Below the pieces are notes generated by a model. That model did no database searches. It saw only the letters and a program-made list of their open reading frames with translations, and was not told where the DNA came from. This document shows, in pieces, positions 45,231-57,343 of a DNA stretch of 64,000 nt. Numbering within the stretch: position 1 is the stretch's first letter; the number at the start of each line of letters is the position of its first letter. Location: positions 62,001 through 126,000 of the forward strand of contig NZ_BPQO01000016.1 of NCBI RefSeq assembly GCF_022179285.1. Reading direction: 5' to 3'. A program made the translations under genes and the position numbers. The stretch is from Methylobacterium hispanicum. GTDB lineage: Bacteria; Pseudomonadota; Alphaproteobacteria; Rhizobiales; Beijerinckiaceae.

Positions 45231-45286
45231 CGGGTCTCGGGATCGCGGGGGAGGGCACCCCGGCGCGGCGGCCGGGGCGGGAAGCG

Positions 45287-45682
45287 TCAGGCGAAGCGGC
45301 CGCCGCGCTGGATCACCTCGATCTTGTAGCCGTCCGGGTCGGTGGCGAAGAAGAAGGTCGCGAGCGCCCGGTCGCCGTGCTTCAGCGTCTTCAGGTCGGT
45401 GGCGGGCAGGCCGGCCTCCTTGAAGCGGGCGTGCTCGGCCGCGACGTCATCGACCGTCACCGCGAGGTGGCCGTAGCCGTCACCGAGATTGTAGGCCTCG
45501 CTCCGGTCCTTGTTCACCGTGAGCTCCAGCTCGAACGGGGCTTCCGAATTGCTGAGATAAATCAGCGTGAAGTCCGGAAAATCGAGCCGCTCGGCCACGT
45601 CCAGCCCGAAGGCCGTGCGATAGTAGTCCACGGAGCGCGCCTCGTCCCGGACGCGGACCATGGCATGGACGAGCTTCGACAT
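45287..45682 (-). CDS. gloA: Lactoylglutathione lyase (glyoxalase I)
   Basis: The 131-residue glyoxalase-fold protein converts the hemithioacetal of methylglyoxal and glutathione to lactoylglutathione. The metal ligands are visible: His in KLVHAMVRV, Glu in FELELTVN, His in GYGHLAVTVDD and Glu in YKIEVIQRGGR. YYRTAFGLDVAERLDFPDF is typical of bacterial GloA. Methylglyoxal and formaldehyde stress are relevant to methylotrophs, but that is general knowledge. Confidence 0.92.
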   Translation of the reverse strand: MSKLVHAMVRVRDEARSVDYYRTAFGLDVAERLDFPDFTLIYLSNSEAPFELELTVNKDRSEAYNLGDGYGHLAVTVDDVAAEHARFKEAGLPATDLKTLKHGDRALATFFFATDPDGYKIEVIQRGGRFA

Positions 45683-45772
45683 CGGATCCTTCCTGCGCGG
45701 GGGCGGTGATACGCCTCATGTGGCGCAGGAGACCGGAAGCGGAAGGGCCGGGGTCGTCGCAGGCGCGATCAT

Positions 45773-45795
45773 CCCTCCGCCGCAGAGGGGGAGGG
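45773..45795. repeat. REP-like palindrome (reverse orientation copy)
   Basis: The core CCGCAGAGGGGGAGGGG is the complement of the family core seen at 27421 and 39498. It lies upstream of gloA and directly after the stop of the GSCFA gene. Confidence 0.6.
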
Positions 45796-45805
45796 GACGC
45801 TCGTC

Positions 45806-46870
45806 TCACGCCACGCTCCGCTCGATCTGCTCCTCGTCGCAGATCACGCCCGCGCTGCCCTCGAACTCGGCGGTGATGTCGGTGGCGGCCTGTGCGGGAG
45901 CCGGAGCGGCGCGATCCTTGGCGAAGGTCTGCAGGAACAGGCGCATGACGTGGCGCACGCCCGCGTCGTTGATGGTGCGCTGGTCGTCGTTGTAGTAGCG
46001 GCCAGCATTCACGTTGCTGGTGACGATGTCGTAGGCCGGGAAGTACACCGCCCGCGGGTCGCCGGTGCAGGCCTCGCCGGCGGCCACCCGCAGCACCGAC
46101 TTGGAGTAGCTGTTCGACTCCATCACGTGCCGGTCCATGTAGGTGGCGATCATCGGCACGGGCGAGACCGTGAAGATCACGCGCGCCGCCGGGTTCACGC
46201 TCCAGAGCCTGTCGAGGAAGCCGCGCAGGTCCCCCAGCACCTCGGCCGCGCCCGCGTTGACGCATTCGTAGAGGTCGGGGTCGAAGGTGCCGCCCGCCAC
46301 GCCCGGCGCCAGCGGCAGCGCCGCTCCGTCGGCGCGCCAGCGCCAGCCCTCGGTGAGGCCCAGCGTCAGCACGAAGACGTCCAGCGTCTCGAAGAGGCGG
46401 CGCACCTCGGCGAGATGCGCGTCGCGGGCGGCGATCACCTCGGCCTCGCTGGCGAAGCCGTCGGGCTCGACGGTCGGGCGGAACGGATCGACGTAGCGTC
46501 CGTCCTCGCGCAGCCACGCCGTCAGCTCGGGCTCGAAGCGGCCGTAGGCCCGGTCGAAGAGCTGCACGAACTGGCGCGTGTAATAGAGGTTGCCGTAGCG
46601 GGCCGAGAAGGTGCCGAACTGGCGGGCATTGGCCTCGTTGCCGCTCATGCCGGGCGCGGGCGCCTCGGTGAGATAGTAGTTGAACCCGGCCTCCCGAAGG
46701 GCCTCGGCGACGCGCTGGGCGAAGCAGGAGCCCCCGGTCGCCACCTTGTCGGTCCGGGCGATCGCGAAGGTCTCCCTCGGATGCGGGTTGACCGCGAAGG
46801 GCGGCACGTTGGTGACGACCTTGCGCCAGAATCGCTCGGCCGGTAGACCCGTATACGGATTTGAAGCCAA
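45806..46870 (-). CDS. GSCFA domain protein
   Basis: A 354-residue SGNH-hydrolase-like protein of the GSCFA family, named for the motif seen here as ATGGSCFAQRVAEALR. Further conserved pieces are the LGLTEGWRWRADG block, FTVSPVPMIATYMDRH and YFPAYDIV. The TTG at 46870 is chosen as start: it follows GAAGGATCGGGAAG, and SNPYTGLPAERFWRK directly after it is the usual family N-terminus. The longer upstream frame overlaps the divergent gene and lacks ATG near the domain. GSCFA proteins are linked with polysaccharide or capsule modification, and the neighbour supports this. Confidence 0.8.
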   Translation of the reverse strand: MASNPYTGLPAERFWRKVVTNVPPFAVNPHPRETFAIARTDKVATGGSCFAQRVAEALREAGFNYYLTEAPAPGMSGNEANARQFGTFSARYGNLYYTRQFVQLFDRAYGRFEPELTAWLREDGRYVDPFRPTVEPDGFASEAEVIAARDAHLAEVRRLFETLDVFVLTLGLTEGWRWRADGAALPLAPGVAGGTFDPDLYECVNAGAAEVLGDLRGFLDRLWSVNPAARVIFTVSPVPMIATYMDRHVMESNSYSKSVLRVAAGEACTGDPRAVYFPAYDIVTSNVNAGRYYNDDQRTINDAGVRHVMRLFLQTFAKDRAAPAPAQAATDITAEFEGSAGVICDEEQIERSVA

Positions 46871-46951
46871 CTTCCCGATCCTTCGCCCGATGCGGTAAGA
46901 GCGTCTCGCATAGACCGCGAAATCCGCTCCCGCGAGACCCCCGGCACAGCC

Positions 46952-47977
46952 TTGGCCATCAGCGATCTGCCCCGGCGCGCCCGCAGCGCGTTCTCCTTGT
47001 CGGCGCCATCCTGGGCAAGACCGTGGCGTGCCAAGGCTGCGGACGACGGCCGCAAGGGTCCGAGCATCGCGGTTCTGGGCAATTGCCAGGGTCGCGGCGT
47101 CGCGCAGGCGATGCGGCTGCTCGCGCCCGGGAGCCCGGTCCGCTACCTCTCGATGGGCACGCTGCGGCGCGACCACGGCACGCTGGACGGGCTGGCGGCC
47201 ACGCTCGCGGGCTTCGACCACGTCTACTCCCAGGCCTTCCCGGGCGGCCTGCTGCCGGGGGGCGACAGCGGCACGCTGTTCGCGCGCGAACGGCGCCTGA
47301 AGATGTTCCCGACGATCGTGTTCTCGGCCTTCCACCCGGACATGGTCTATGCGGGCCGCACCCAGAACCTCGCCGACCAGAAGCTCGCCGCCTCGCCGCT
47401 TGGGCAGTACCACTCGGCGATCGCGCTCTGCGCGCATCGCCTCGGCCTCACCGTGGCCCAGACCGCGGGCCTGTTCCGCGAGGACGTGTTCCAGCGGCTC
47501 GGCTACTTCGACCACTGGGACCCGGCAGTGCGCGAGCTGGTCGGCAACTCGGCGGCGGTCGGATTCGGCCTGGAGCGCGAGGTCGGCCGCTGGAGCCGGC
47601 GCGGCGCCTTCATGCACGTGATCAACCACCCGAAGGCCTTCGTCATCGGCGACATCGCCCGGCGGCTGCTGGCCGAGAGCGGTTTCACCCCGGAGCCCGT
47701 CGCCGTGGAGGACTATCTCGGCGACGAGCTGGTCCACGACGTGGTCTGGCCGGTCTACCCGCCCGTGGCGGAGCAGTTCGGCATCGCCGGCTCCTACCTG
47801 TTCAAGCGCAAGCCCCGCGGGGCGGCCTTCCCGGTCCTCTACGATCTCGAAGGGTTCATCGCGGCGAGCTTCGCGCTCTACGACGCCGCCGCACCGGGCG
47901 ACCTCTCCTGCCCGCGCGTCGAGACCTGGGCGACCTCGCCCTGGATCGCCGAGATCTTCCTGGCGGCGAAGGGTTAG
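46952..47977 (+). CDS. WcbI-like polysaccharide biosynthesis protein
   Basis: The 341-residue protein has the WcbI-type nucleotide or acetyl-CoA-binding loop IAVLGNCQGRGVAQAMRLL near residue 40 and FSAFHPDMVYAG later. WcbI was described as a capsule biosynthesis protein that binds CoA and resembles a sulfotransferase/acetyltransferase fold. The start codon appears to be TTG at 46952. It is divergent from the GSCFA gene, with 81 bp between, and both families tend to accompany surface glycans. A ~100-bp repeat begins at its stop codon. Confidence 0.75.
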   Translation: MAISDLPRRARSAFSLSAPSWARPWRAKAADDGRKGPSIAVLGNCQGRGVAQAMRLLAPGSPVRYLSMGTLRRDHGTLDGLAATLAGFDHVYSQAFPGGLLPGGDSGTLFARERRLKMFPTIVFSAFHPDMVYAGRTQNLADQKLAASPLGQYHSAIALCAHRLGLTVAQTAGLFREDVFQRLGYFDHWDPAVRELVGNSAAVGFGLEREVGRWSRRGAFMHVINHPKAFVIGDIARRLLAESGFTPEPVAVEDYLGDELVHDVVWPVYPPVAEQFGIAGSYLFKRKPRGAAFPVLYDLEGFIAASFALYDAAAPGDLSCPRVETWATSPWIAEIFLAAKG

Positions 47978-48076
47978 AGCGCTCTCCGCCGAAGTGGACG
48001 CCGGTTCGGCGCAAGAGAGCGCGTCAAGGCAAGAGCTCGGAGCCGTTTCCGATCGCAGCGCGATCGGAAACGGCTC
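47977..48076. repeat. ~100-bp dispersed repeat, copy 1
   Basis: This copy starts at the stop codon of the wcbI-like gene. It aligns with the reverse complement of 55031-55131 at about 88% identity by eye, including a 27-bp identical core (GCCGGTTCGGCGCAAGAGAG and on). It ends in a perfect hairpin with 17-bp arms (48040-48056 and 48060-48076). It probably also terminates the convergent transcripts. Confidence 0.8.
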
Positions 48077-48082
48077 CGGGGC

Positions 48083-48490
48083 TCAGCCCGCCGCCCGAAG
48101 GCCGTCGTCCGACACGCCGTCGCGCATCATCCGCACCAGGGCGTTGACCTCGCGGATCTGGAAGGGCTTGCGCAGGTAGAGGCTGCCCGGCACCGCCCGC
48201 GGCGGCAGCTTCGCGGCCGTCGAGGTGTAGACCACCGGCCGGTCGGGATGGGCGGCCCGGAAGGCCTCCGCCACGGTCCAGCCGTCGATCAGACCCGGCA
48301 GGTTGATGTCGGTGAACAGCCAGTCGATCGTCGCGCCGCGCTCGCGCAGGATCGTCAGCGCGGCCTCGCCGCTGGACGCCTCGATGACCCGCGTGCCCTG
48401 CGAGGCGCAGAGCTGCGCGATGATCTCCAAGAGCATGAAGCTGTCCTCGACCACGAGGACGTTGTGTACCGGGCGCATCGTTCGAACCAT
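48083..48490 (-). CDS. Single-domain response regulator
   Basis: The 135-residue protein is a lone receiver domain: acidic residues in VLVVEDSFML, phosphoacceptor Asp in FTDINLPGLIDGW, Thr in VVYTSTAAK and Lys in YLRKPFQI. No output domain follows, so it would relay to an Hpt protein or bind a partner. The start may be the ATG at 48490 or one 12 bp later (MRPVHNVLVV). Single receivers of this type are abundant in Methylobacterium. No kinase is adjacent. Confidence 0.88.
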   Translation of the reverse strand: MVRTMRPVHNVLVVEDSFMLLEIIAQLCASQGTRVIEASSGEAALTILRERGATIDWLFTDINLPGLIDGWTVAEAFRAAHPDRPVVYTSTAAKLPPRAVPGSLYLRKPFQIREVNALVRMMRDGVSDDGLRAAG

Positions 48491-48885
48491 TCCGTCGATC
48501 CGACCGAATTCGCGTCCGTCTTGGTTGAGGAAGGGTTAAACCCCTCGACGAGGACTGTTCTCCAGCCCCTGTACTGTAGCGTCGGCGCAACGCTCGACCC
48601 GTGTCGAGACGAGAGAGCGCCGCGCCGCCGCCGCGATGCCGCATTCGGGGCCTGTAAGCGCGGCCGTGATGCGCCGCCGAAGGGCCGGCGACGCGCTCCG
48701 TGCCGGACGGGGTGCGCGGGCACACGGCGGAGCGCCGCGAAGCCTGATCGAAAGCTCCTGTCAAGGTTGACGGAACCTCTGCTTAACCGGGCCGGCCTAT
48801 GAGGGTCGGGAGACACACGCCGCGGATGCGCCTTGGAGTCCGGCTGCCGGCCTCGGGTGCCCGCCTCAAGGAGTTGAGACCAGCC
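48491..48885. other. Long divergent gap upstream of pal
   Basis: The 395-bp gap separates the response regulator and pal. It contains the palindrome GGGTTAAACCC at 48533-48543 in an A/T-richer patch near the regulator side, and a TTGACG at 48767-48772 on the pal side without a convincing -10 element at the right spacing. I see no gene. tolQRAB, which often precede pal, are absent here. Confidence 0.5.
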
Positions 48886-49404
48886 ATGACCGTTTCCCCG
48901 CGCCTGCGCGCCGTCTCCCTCGGCCTCGCGCTCTGCGCGGCGCTGGGCCTCGGCGCCTGCTCGAAGGACTCGAACCTCGCCGACGCCTCGGGCTTCGGCG
49001 CCGGTGCCGGCGGGGCGGGCGGCGCGGGCGTGCCCGGCAGCGCCCAGGACTTCGTGGTGAACATCGGCGACCGCGTCTTCTTCGAGTCGGACTCGACCGA
49101 CCTGACGCCGACCGCGACCGCCACCCTCGACAAGCAGGCCGCATGGCTGCAGCGCTACCCGCGCTACAGCTTCCTCATCGAGGGCCACGCCGACGAGCGC
49201 GGCACGCGCGAGTACAACTTCTCGCTCGGCGCCCGCCGCGCCCAGTCGGTGACCGACTACCTCGCCTCCCGCGGCATCGCGGCCGGCCGGATGCGCACCG
49301 TGTCCTACGGCAAGGAGCGCCCGGTCGCGGTCTGCAACGACATCTCGTGCTGGTCGCAGAACCGCCGCGCCGTCACCGTGCTCGACCGCGGCGCCGGTTC
49401 GTAG
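48886..49404 (+). CDS. pal: Peptidoglycan-associated lipoprotein Pal
   Basis: The 172-residue lipoprotein precursor has lipobox LGAC (Cys about 25) and an OmpA-like peptidoglycan-binding domain: VFFESDSTDLTPTATATLDK, then FLIEGHADERGTREYNFSLG, ARRAQSVTDYL and VSYGKERPV. Pal tethers the outer membrane to peptidoglycan and works with the Tol complex during division. The ATG at 48886 is chosen because the signal peptide begins there. cpoB follows by 124 bp. Confidence 0.95.
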   Translation: MTVSPRLRAVSLGLALCAALGLGACSKDSNLADASGFGAGAGGAGGAGVPGSAQDFVVNIGDRVFFESDSTDLTPTATATLDKQAAWLQRYPRYSFLIEGHADERGTREYNFSLGARRAQSVTDYLASRGIAAGRMRTVSYGKERPVAVCNDISCWSQNRRAVTVLDRGAGS

Positions 49405-49528
49405 GCCAGGCATGCAAGCTTTGCCGCGCCGCCGCATTTTTGCCGCGGCGCCACGCATCTGCTACCGGCAGGCCGCGCCGGCGCGAGATCGCCGCCGCGG
49501 CCTGCCGCAACGTCCGGTGCCGACATCC

Positions 49529-50497
49529 ATGCTCCGCCGCCTCCTGCTCTCGACCTCGCTCATCCTCGCCACCGCGCTGCCGGCCGCGTCCCAGGACGCC
49601 TCCGAGTTCGTGGTGCGCCTCGGCCGGCTGGAGAACCAGTCGCGGATGATGGCCGGGCAGATCGAGACGCTCCAGTACGAGAACCGCCAGCTCAAGGAGC
49701 AGCTGCGCAAGTTCCAGGAGGACGTGGAGTACCGGCTGAACGAGAAGAGCGGGGCCAAGCCCGCGCCGTCGGGCAATACGGGCCCGGTCAACGGCACGAA
49801 TCCCGGTGCGGGCAAGCCCCAGAAGCGCGGCGACGCCTTCGACCCCGACCAGAACCCCGGCCGGCCCGGCGCCCCGCGCCAGCTCGGCTCCACCGAGCCC
49901 TCCGCGCCGATCGCCGCTCCGCCCGCCGCGCAGCAGCCCGCGCCGGTCGCGCGCCGCATGCCCCAGGGCGCGATCGACGAGGCCGAGGAGGCCGAGGCCG
50001 CCGCTCCGGGCTACGACGAGCCCGTCGATCTCGCGCCGCCCGGCCGTGTGGGGACCACCGGTGCCCTGCCGAACCGCCCGAGCGCGAGCGTGGCCGCGAC
50101 CGGTTCGGGCGATGCCCGCTCGGACTACGAGGCCGCTTTCGCCAACATCCAGGCCCGCCGCTACGAGCAGGCCGAGATGGACCTGCGCCAGTTCATCCAG
50201 TCGCACCCGCGCGACACCCACGTGCCGGCCGCCACCTACTGGCTCGGCGAGAGCTACCTGCAGCGCAACCGCAACCGTGAGGCGGCCGAGCAGTTCCTGA
50301 AGGTCTCGACAGACTACGCCCGGTCGCCGCAGGCGCCGGAAGCGATGCTGAAGCTCGGCGTCTCGCTCAACGCGCTCGGCGCCCGCGAGCAGGCCTGCGC
50401 CACGCTGGCCGAGCTGGAGCGCAAGTTCCCCGCCGCCGGCCAGGGCGTGCGCCAGGGCGTGGCGCGCGAGCAGAAGCGCGCCCGCTGCACCGCTTGA
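49529..50497 (+). CDS. cpoB: Tol-Pal system protein CpoB (YbgF)
   Basis: The 322-residue periplasmic protein has a signal peptide (LILATALPAASQ), a short coiled coil (LENQSRMMAGQIETLQYENR), a Pro-rich linker and three TPR units ending with ATYWLGESYLQRNRNREAAE and a ..AAGQGVRQGV tail. CpoB links peptidoglycan synthesis with outer-membrane constriction via Tol-Pal. The ATG at 49529 starts the signal peptide. The stop overlaps the TTG start of tilS. Confidence 0.92.
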   Translation: MLRRLLLSTSLILATALPAASQDASEFVVRLGRLENQSRMMAGQIETLQYENRQLKEQLRKFQEDVEYRLNEKSGAKPAPSGNTGPVNGTNPGAGKPQKRGDAFDPDQNPGRPGAPRQLGSTEPSAPIAAPPAAQQPAPVARRMPQGAIDEAEEAEAAAPGYDEPVDLAPPGRVGTTGALPNRPSASVAATGSGDARSDYEAAFANIQARRYEQAEMDLRQFIQSHPRDTHVPAATYWLGESYLQRNRNREAAEQFLKVSTDYARSPQAPEAMLKLGVSLNALGAREQACATLAELERKFPAAGQGVRQGVAREQKRARCTA

Positions 50498-51504
50498 GCC
50501 GCGAGGGGGGCGACGCCCTCCTGGCGGCGCTCGCGCCGCACCTGACCCAACCCTGCCTGCTCGCCGTCTCGGGGGGCCCGGATTCGACGGCCCTGATGCA
50601 CGCCGCCGCCGCCGCGCGCGGGCCCGCCGCCCTCCATGCCGCGACGGTCGATCACGGCCTCCGGCCCGAGGCGCGGGACGAGGCGGAGGCGGTCGCCCGC
50701 CAAGCCGGCGCCCTCGGCATCCCTCACACCATCCTGACCTGGTCCCCTCGCGGCCCGCATCCCGGAACCGGCATCCAGGCCGCGGCGCGCGCGGCGCGCT
50801 ACCGACTGCTCGCGGCACACGCCACGGAGGTCGGCGCCGCGCGGCTCCTCACGGCCCACACCCGAGACGACCAGGCCGAGACGGTATTGATGCGGCTCTG
50901 TGCCGGCAGCGGCCCGGCCGGGCTCGCCGGGATGCGGCCCGAGCGGGACCTCGGCGCCGGGCTGACGCTCGCCCGGCCCTTCCTCCGCCTCGCCAAGGCG
51001 TCCCTTGTGGCGTGGTGCGACGCCCGCGGCATCGCCTACCTCCGCGACCCTTCGAACCAGGACGAGCGATTCGCCCGGGCCCGGCTGCGGCGGATGCTCC
51101 CGCTCCTCGCCGCCGAGGGCCTGACCGTCGAGCGCCTCGTCCGGCTCGCCGAGCGAGCCGCCCGCGACGACGCGGCGCTCGACCGGTTGGCCGCGGACGC
51201 GCTCGCCCGCCTCACGCGGGCCGGTGAGGGCGTGATCGACGGCCGTGCCCTCGCAGTCCTCCCGGAGGCGATCGCCCTGCGGGTGCTCGACCGCGCGCTC
51301 GACCGGGCCGGCGCACGGCCGGGGCGCCTCGAGCGCCTGGAGCGCCTCGCCGACGCGCTTCTGTCCGCGCTCCGGGAGGGCCGACCGCAGCGCCGTACCT
51401 TCCGCGGCTTCCTGATCGCGGCCGATCCGCAGGGGACGATCCGGCTCGCTCCGGCGCCCCCGCGGGCCGCGATCCGCGGCGACGACTTACTTGGCAACGG
51501 ATAG
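50494..51504 (+). CDS. tilS: tRNA(Ile)-lysidine synthetase
   Basis: TilS adds lysine to C34 of the isoleucine CAU tRNA so that it reads AUA instead of AUG. The 336-residue enzyme shows the PP-loop LLAVSGGPDSTALM, the VDHGLRPEA segment, the ATP site AAARAARYRLLAAHA and LLTAHTRDDQAETVLMRL. It is shorter than E. coli TilS because it lacks the C-terminal domains, as is usual in alphaproteobacteria. The TTG start overlaps the cpoB stop. ftsH follows, as often seen. Confidence 0.92.
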   Translation: MSREGGDALLAALAPHLTQPCLLAVSGGPDSTALMHAAAAARGPAALHAATVDHGLRPEARDEAEAVARQAGALGIPHTILTWSPRGPHPGTGIQAAARAARYRLLAAHATEVGAARLLTAHTRDDQAETVLMRLCAGSGPAGLAGMRPERDLGAGLTLARPFLRLAKASLVAWCDARGIAYLRDPSNQDERFARARLRRMLPLLAAEGLTVERLVRLAERAARDDAALDRLAADALARLTRAGEGVIDGRALAVLPEAIALRVLDRALDRAGARPGRLERLERLADALLSALREGRPQRRTFRGFLIAADPQGTIRLAPAPPRAAIRGDDLLGNG

Positions 51505-51585
51505 GCCTCTGCCTACATTGGGCGCTGAGTGCCGGATCGCCCGCAGCGCCGGGCGAGGGGGCCCGCACTCGCTAAGGAATGGTCG

Positions 51586-53508
<1,923 letters not shown>

Positions 53509-53540
53509 CGAACCGGGTCCGCTCACGGACAGCGACATCA

Positions 53541-53564
53541 AAAGGGCGCCTTCGGGCGCCCTTT
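53541..53564 (+). terminator. Intrinsic terminator of ftsH
   Basis: Perfect 10-bp arms at 53541-53550 and 53555-53564 flank a TTCG tetraloop and are followed by CCTTTG. The 5' arm begins AAA and the 3' arm ends TTT. It lies 32 bp after the ftsH stop, so glmM probably has its own promoter. Confidence 0.9.
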
Positions 53565-53690
53565 CCTTTGGGAGGACAGGTGGGTGGCCACACGCGGCCG
53601 TTCACCCTGAATCGCAATCCATCGACCGGGCACGGCCGGGATCCGGTACCGTGCGCGTTCAGGAATCCGGTCGCTTGCGCGGAGTAGGAC

Positions 53691-55030
<1,340 letters not shown>

Positions 55031-55031
<1 letters not shown>

Positions 55032-55131
55032 AGCCGTTCCCGATCGCGTCGCCATCGGGAACGGCTCCGACCTCCTGTCGTGACGCGCTCTCTTGCGCCG
55101 AACCGGCATCCACTCCGGCGCGAGAGCGCTC
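55031..55131. repeat. ~100-bp dispersed repeat, copy 2 (inverted relative to copy 1)
   Basis: This is the reverse-complement partner of 47977-48076. The hairpin end (14-bp arms at 55031-55044 and 55054-55067) lies next to the glmM stop, while copy 1 has its hairpin at the far end. The copies bracket about 7 kb from the response regulator to glmM. Confidence 0.8.
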
Positions 55132-55188
55132 TGGCCGGCCTGTCGGCTCGCGACGGGCGGACCACCGTCGCGAGGCCGTGGACGCGCC

Positions 55189-55815
55189 TCAGACCTCCAC
55201 GATGACGCGGTTCGGCAGTTCGTCGACCGCGTCCGGCCCGGCCGGCACGTGCTCGGCGAGGCAGGCGCCCAGGCGCTCGACCGCCTGGGTCAGGCCCGCC
55301 TCGATCTCGCCGCGGGCGAGCGCCGCGGTCAGCTCGGAGAGGGTGCCGCACCAGGATTGCGAGCCGACGCGGGCCACGATGCCGGCGTCGGCCACGATCT
55401 CGGCGTGGTGCTCGGCCAGCGCCACGTAGAGGAGGAGCCCTGTCCGGGCGCGCGTTCGGTCGAGCCCGCGCGCGTGGAAGGCGCGCACCGCCGCATCCCG
55501 CGCCCGGGCTCGCCGTACGGGACGCGGCACCAGGGCGAGGCGCAGCCGCTCGCTGAGGCCGGCGGCCAGCAGGCAGGCCACGAAGGCGCCCTGGGCGAGC
55601 AGGATCGTGGCCACGCTCCACCGCGTCAGCCAGAGCAGGAGCCACGGCAGGACGAGGCCGCCCACGAGGGCCGCCGCCAGCGGCGCCGAGCGGTAGAGCC
55701 CGGCGCGCGCGCTCACCAGCACCACGATCTCGCCGGCGGTGCCGCTCTCCGCGCGGGCCACCGCCTCGGCGATGCGGGCGCGCGCCGCCCGGGACAGGCC
55801 GACCTCACCAGTCAC
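55189..55815 (-). CDS. TPM domain protein, second gene
   Basis: The 208-residue protein contains a TPM domain split around two membrane helices at about 45-62 and 68-92 (LVGGLVLPWLLLWL, SVATILLAQGAFVACLL). RAFHARGLDRTRARTGLLLYVALAEHHAEIVAD is divided here as the typical TPM centre RTRARTGLLLYVALAE then HHAEIVADAG. The GTG at 55815 follows GGAGGAG by 6 bp and overlaps the last codons of the preceding TPM gene, so it is coupled. Its function is unknown; TPM proteins are linked with membrane protein repair and phosphatase-like folds. Confidence 0.82.
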   Translation of the reverse strand: MTGEVGLSRAARARIAEAVARAESGTAGEIVVLVSARAGLYRSAPLAAALVGGLVLPWLLLWLTRWSVATILLAQGAFVACLLAAGLSERLRLALVPRPVRRARARDAAVRAFHARGLDRTRARTGLLLYVALAEHHAEIVADAGIVARVGSQSWCGTLSELTAALARGEIEAGLTQAVERLGACLAEHVPAGPDAVDELPNRVIVEV

Positions 55816-56605
55816 CGGACGCTCCTCCACCACCCGATGAGCCGCCCCCGCCGGAGAACCCGCCCCCGAACCCACCCGATCCGCCGCCGTCGCCCCAGGT
55901 GCCCCCGCTCCAGCCGCCGCCCACGGGGCCGGGCAGCACCACGATGCCGCCGCGCCGGCCGCCCCGGTTCGTGCGCCAGACCACCCACAGGACGACGAGG
56001 AACAGCGCGATGAAGAGCGCCACCTGAGTCGGATCGACCTGATCCTCGCGCACCTGCGGTTTGCGCTGCCACTCGTCCGCATCCTTGGAGAGGATCGACA
56101 GGATCCCGTCGATTCCGGCCGCGATGCCGCCCGCGTAATCGCCCTGCTTGAAGCGCGGCGTGATCGCGCTCGCGATGATCACCCGGGAGAGCGCGTCGGT
56201 GAGCGACCCTTCGAGCCCGTAGCCGACCTCGATGCGCACCTTGCGCTCGCTCGGCGCGACGAGGAGCAGCACGCCGTTGTCGGTCTTCGCCTGCCCGAGC
56301 TTCCAGTGCCGGAACAGGCGGTTGGCGAAATCCTCGACCGTGGTGCCCTGCAGGCTCGGCACGGTCGCCACCACGACCTGATCGGAGGTCTTCTCCTCGT
56401 AGGCCTTCAAGCGCGCTTCCAGCGCGGCGCGGCTCTCGTCCGGGATGACGCGCGCGGCATCGACCACGCGGCCGCCGAGTTCGGGAAAGGTCAGTTCGGC
56501 CGCCCCGACGGGCAGGGCGGCGAGGACGAGGGCGGCGAGCGCGAGGGCGACCGCCCCGAGCAGGGCCGCGAGCCGACGGCTGGGACTGCATGAGGCGTAC
56601 GGCAC
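55805..56605 (-). CDS. TPM domain protein, YgcG family
   Basis: The 266-residue precursor has a signal peptide (to about residue 35), a TPM domain at about 38-165 (VVDAARVIPDESRAALEARL, NGVLLLVAPSERKVRIEVGY), a membrane helix near 195-212 (VALFIALFLVVLWVVW) and a Gly/Ser-rich tail. The domain would be extracytoplasmic. It follows lemA by 13 bp and overlaps the second TPM gene, the usual LemA/TPM cluster. Confidence 0.9.
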   Translation of the reverse strand: MPYASCSPSRRLAALLGAVALALAALVLAALPVGAAELTFPELGGRVVDAARVIPDESRAALEARLKAYEEKTSDQVVVATVPSLQGTTVEDFANRLFRHWKLGQAKTDNGVLLLVAPSERKVRIEVGYGLEGSLTDALSRVIIASAITPRFKQGDYAGGIAAGIDGILSILSKDADEWQRKPQVREDQVDPTQVALFIALFLVVLWVVWRTNRGGRRGGIVVLPGPVGGGWSGGTWGDGGGSGGFGGGFSGGGGSSGGGGASGDW

Positions 56606-56618
56606 GCCGGTCGCGGGC

Positions 56619-57248
56619 CTAGAACTTCACGTTCGGCGGCCGCTCGGCGTTCGGCGTCGCCGTGAAGGTCTCCATCGGCTTGGCCTCGGGGTAGAAGACG
56701 CTCGCGATCCAGCGGCCGGGAATCGTGCGGATCTCGGTGTTGTAGGCCTGGACCGCCCCGTTGTAGTCGCGGCGCGCCACCGCGATGCGGTTCTCGGTGC
56801 CCTCGAGCTGGGATTGGAGCGCCAGGAAGTTCTGGTTCGACTTCAGGTCCGGGTAGCGCTCGACGGTGACGAGCAGGCGACCGAGCGCGCCGGAGAGCTG
56901 GTTCTGCGCGTCCTGGAATTCCTTCAGCTTCTGTGGGTCGCTCACCGTCGAGGCATCGACCTTGACGCTGGAGGCCTTGGCGCGCGCCTCGGTGACGCCC
57001 GTCAGCACGTCCTTCTCCTGTTGGGCGTAGCCCTTCACCGTCTCGACGAGGTTCGGGATCAGATCGGCACGGCGCTGGTACTGGTTCTGCACCTCGCTCC
57101 AGGACGCCTTGGCCTGCTCCTCCAGGGTCGGCACGCGGTTGATGGCCCCGCAGCCGGAGAGGCAGACCGCCAGCACGAGCATCGCGAGCGCGCTCGCGAG
57201 CCGCGCCGCCACGGAGGTCGGCCCGACGGTACCCTGGATCGACGGCAT
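56619..57248 (-). CDS. lemA: LemA family lipoprotein
   Basis: The 209-residue protein has a lipobox LSGC (Cys about 33) and the long antiparallel helices of LemA: YQRRADLIPNLVETVKGYAQ, then AQNQLSGALGRLLVTVERYP and DLKSNQNFLALQSQLEGTEN with RRDYN after it. LemA proteins accompany TPM proteins across bacteria; the role is unclear. It starts the lemA-tpm-tpm operon. Confidence 0.92.
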   Translation of the reverse strand: MPSIQGTVGPTSVAARLASALAMLVLAVCLSGCGAINRVPTLEEQAKASWSEVQNQYQRRADLIPNLVETVKGYAQQEKDVLTGVTEARAKASSVKVDASTVSDPQKLKEFQDAQNQLSGALGRLLVTVERYPDLKSNQNFLALQSQLEGTENRIAVARRDYNGAVQAYNTEIRTIPGRWIASVFYPEAKPMETFTATPNAERPPNVKF

Positions 57249-57343
57249 TCCACGCTTCCTCGACACCGCGGCAGCCACTTTGCCGCACCCTCTAGATAGG
57301 CGCGGCCGCCGCGGATCCAGGGCCGCGGGCCGGCCTTCGGGGC

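Noticed and set aside
46871..47737. Extension of the GSCFA gene to an ATG at 47737
   Set aside because: The extra 289 residues overlap the wcbI-like gene on the other strand and look like shadow translation; a TTG with a good ribosome site sits at the family's normal N-terminus.
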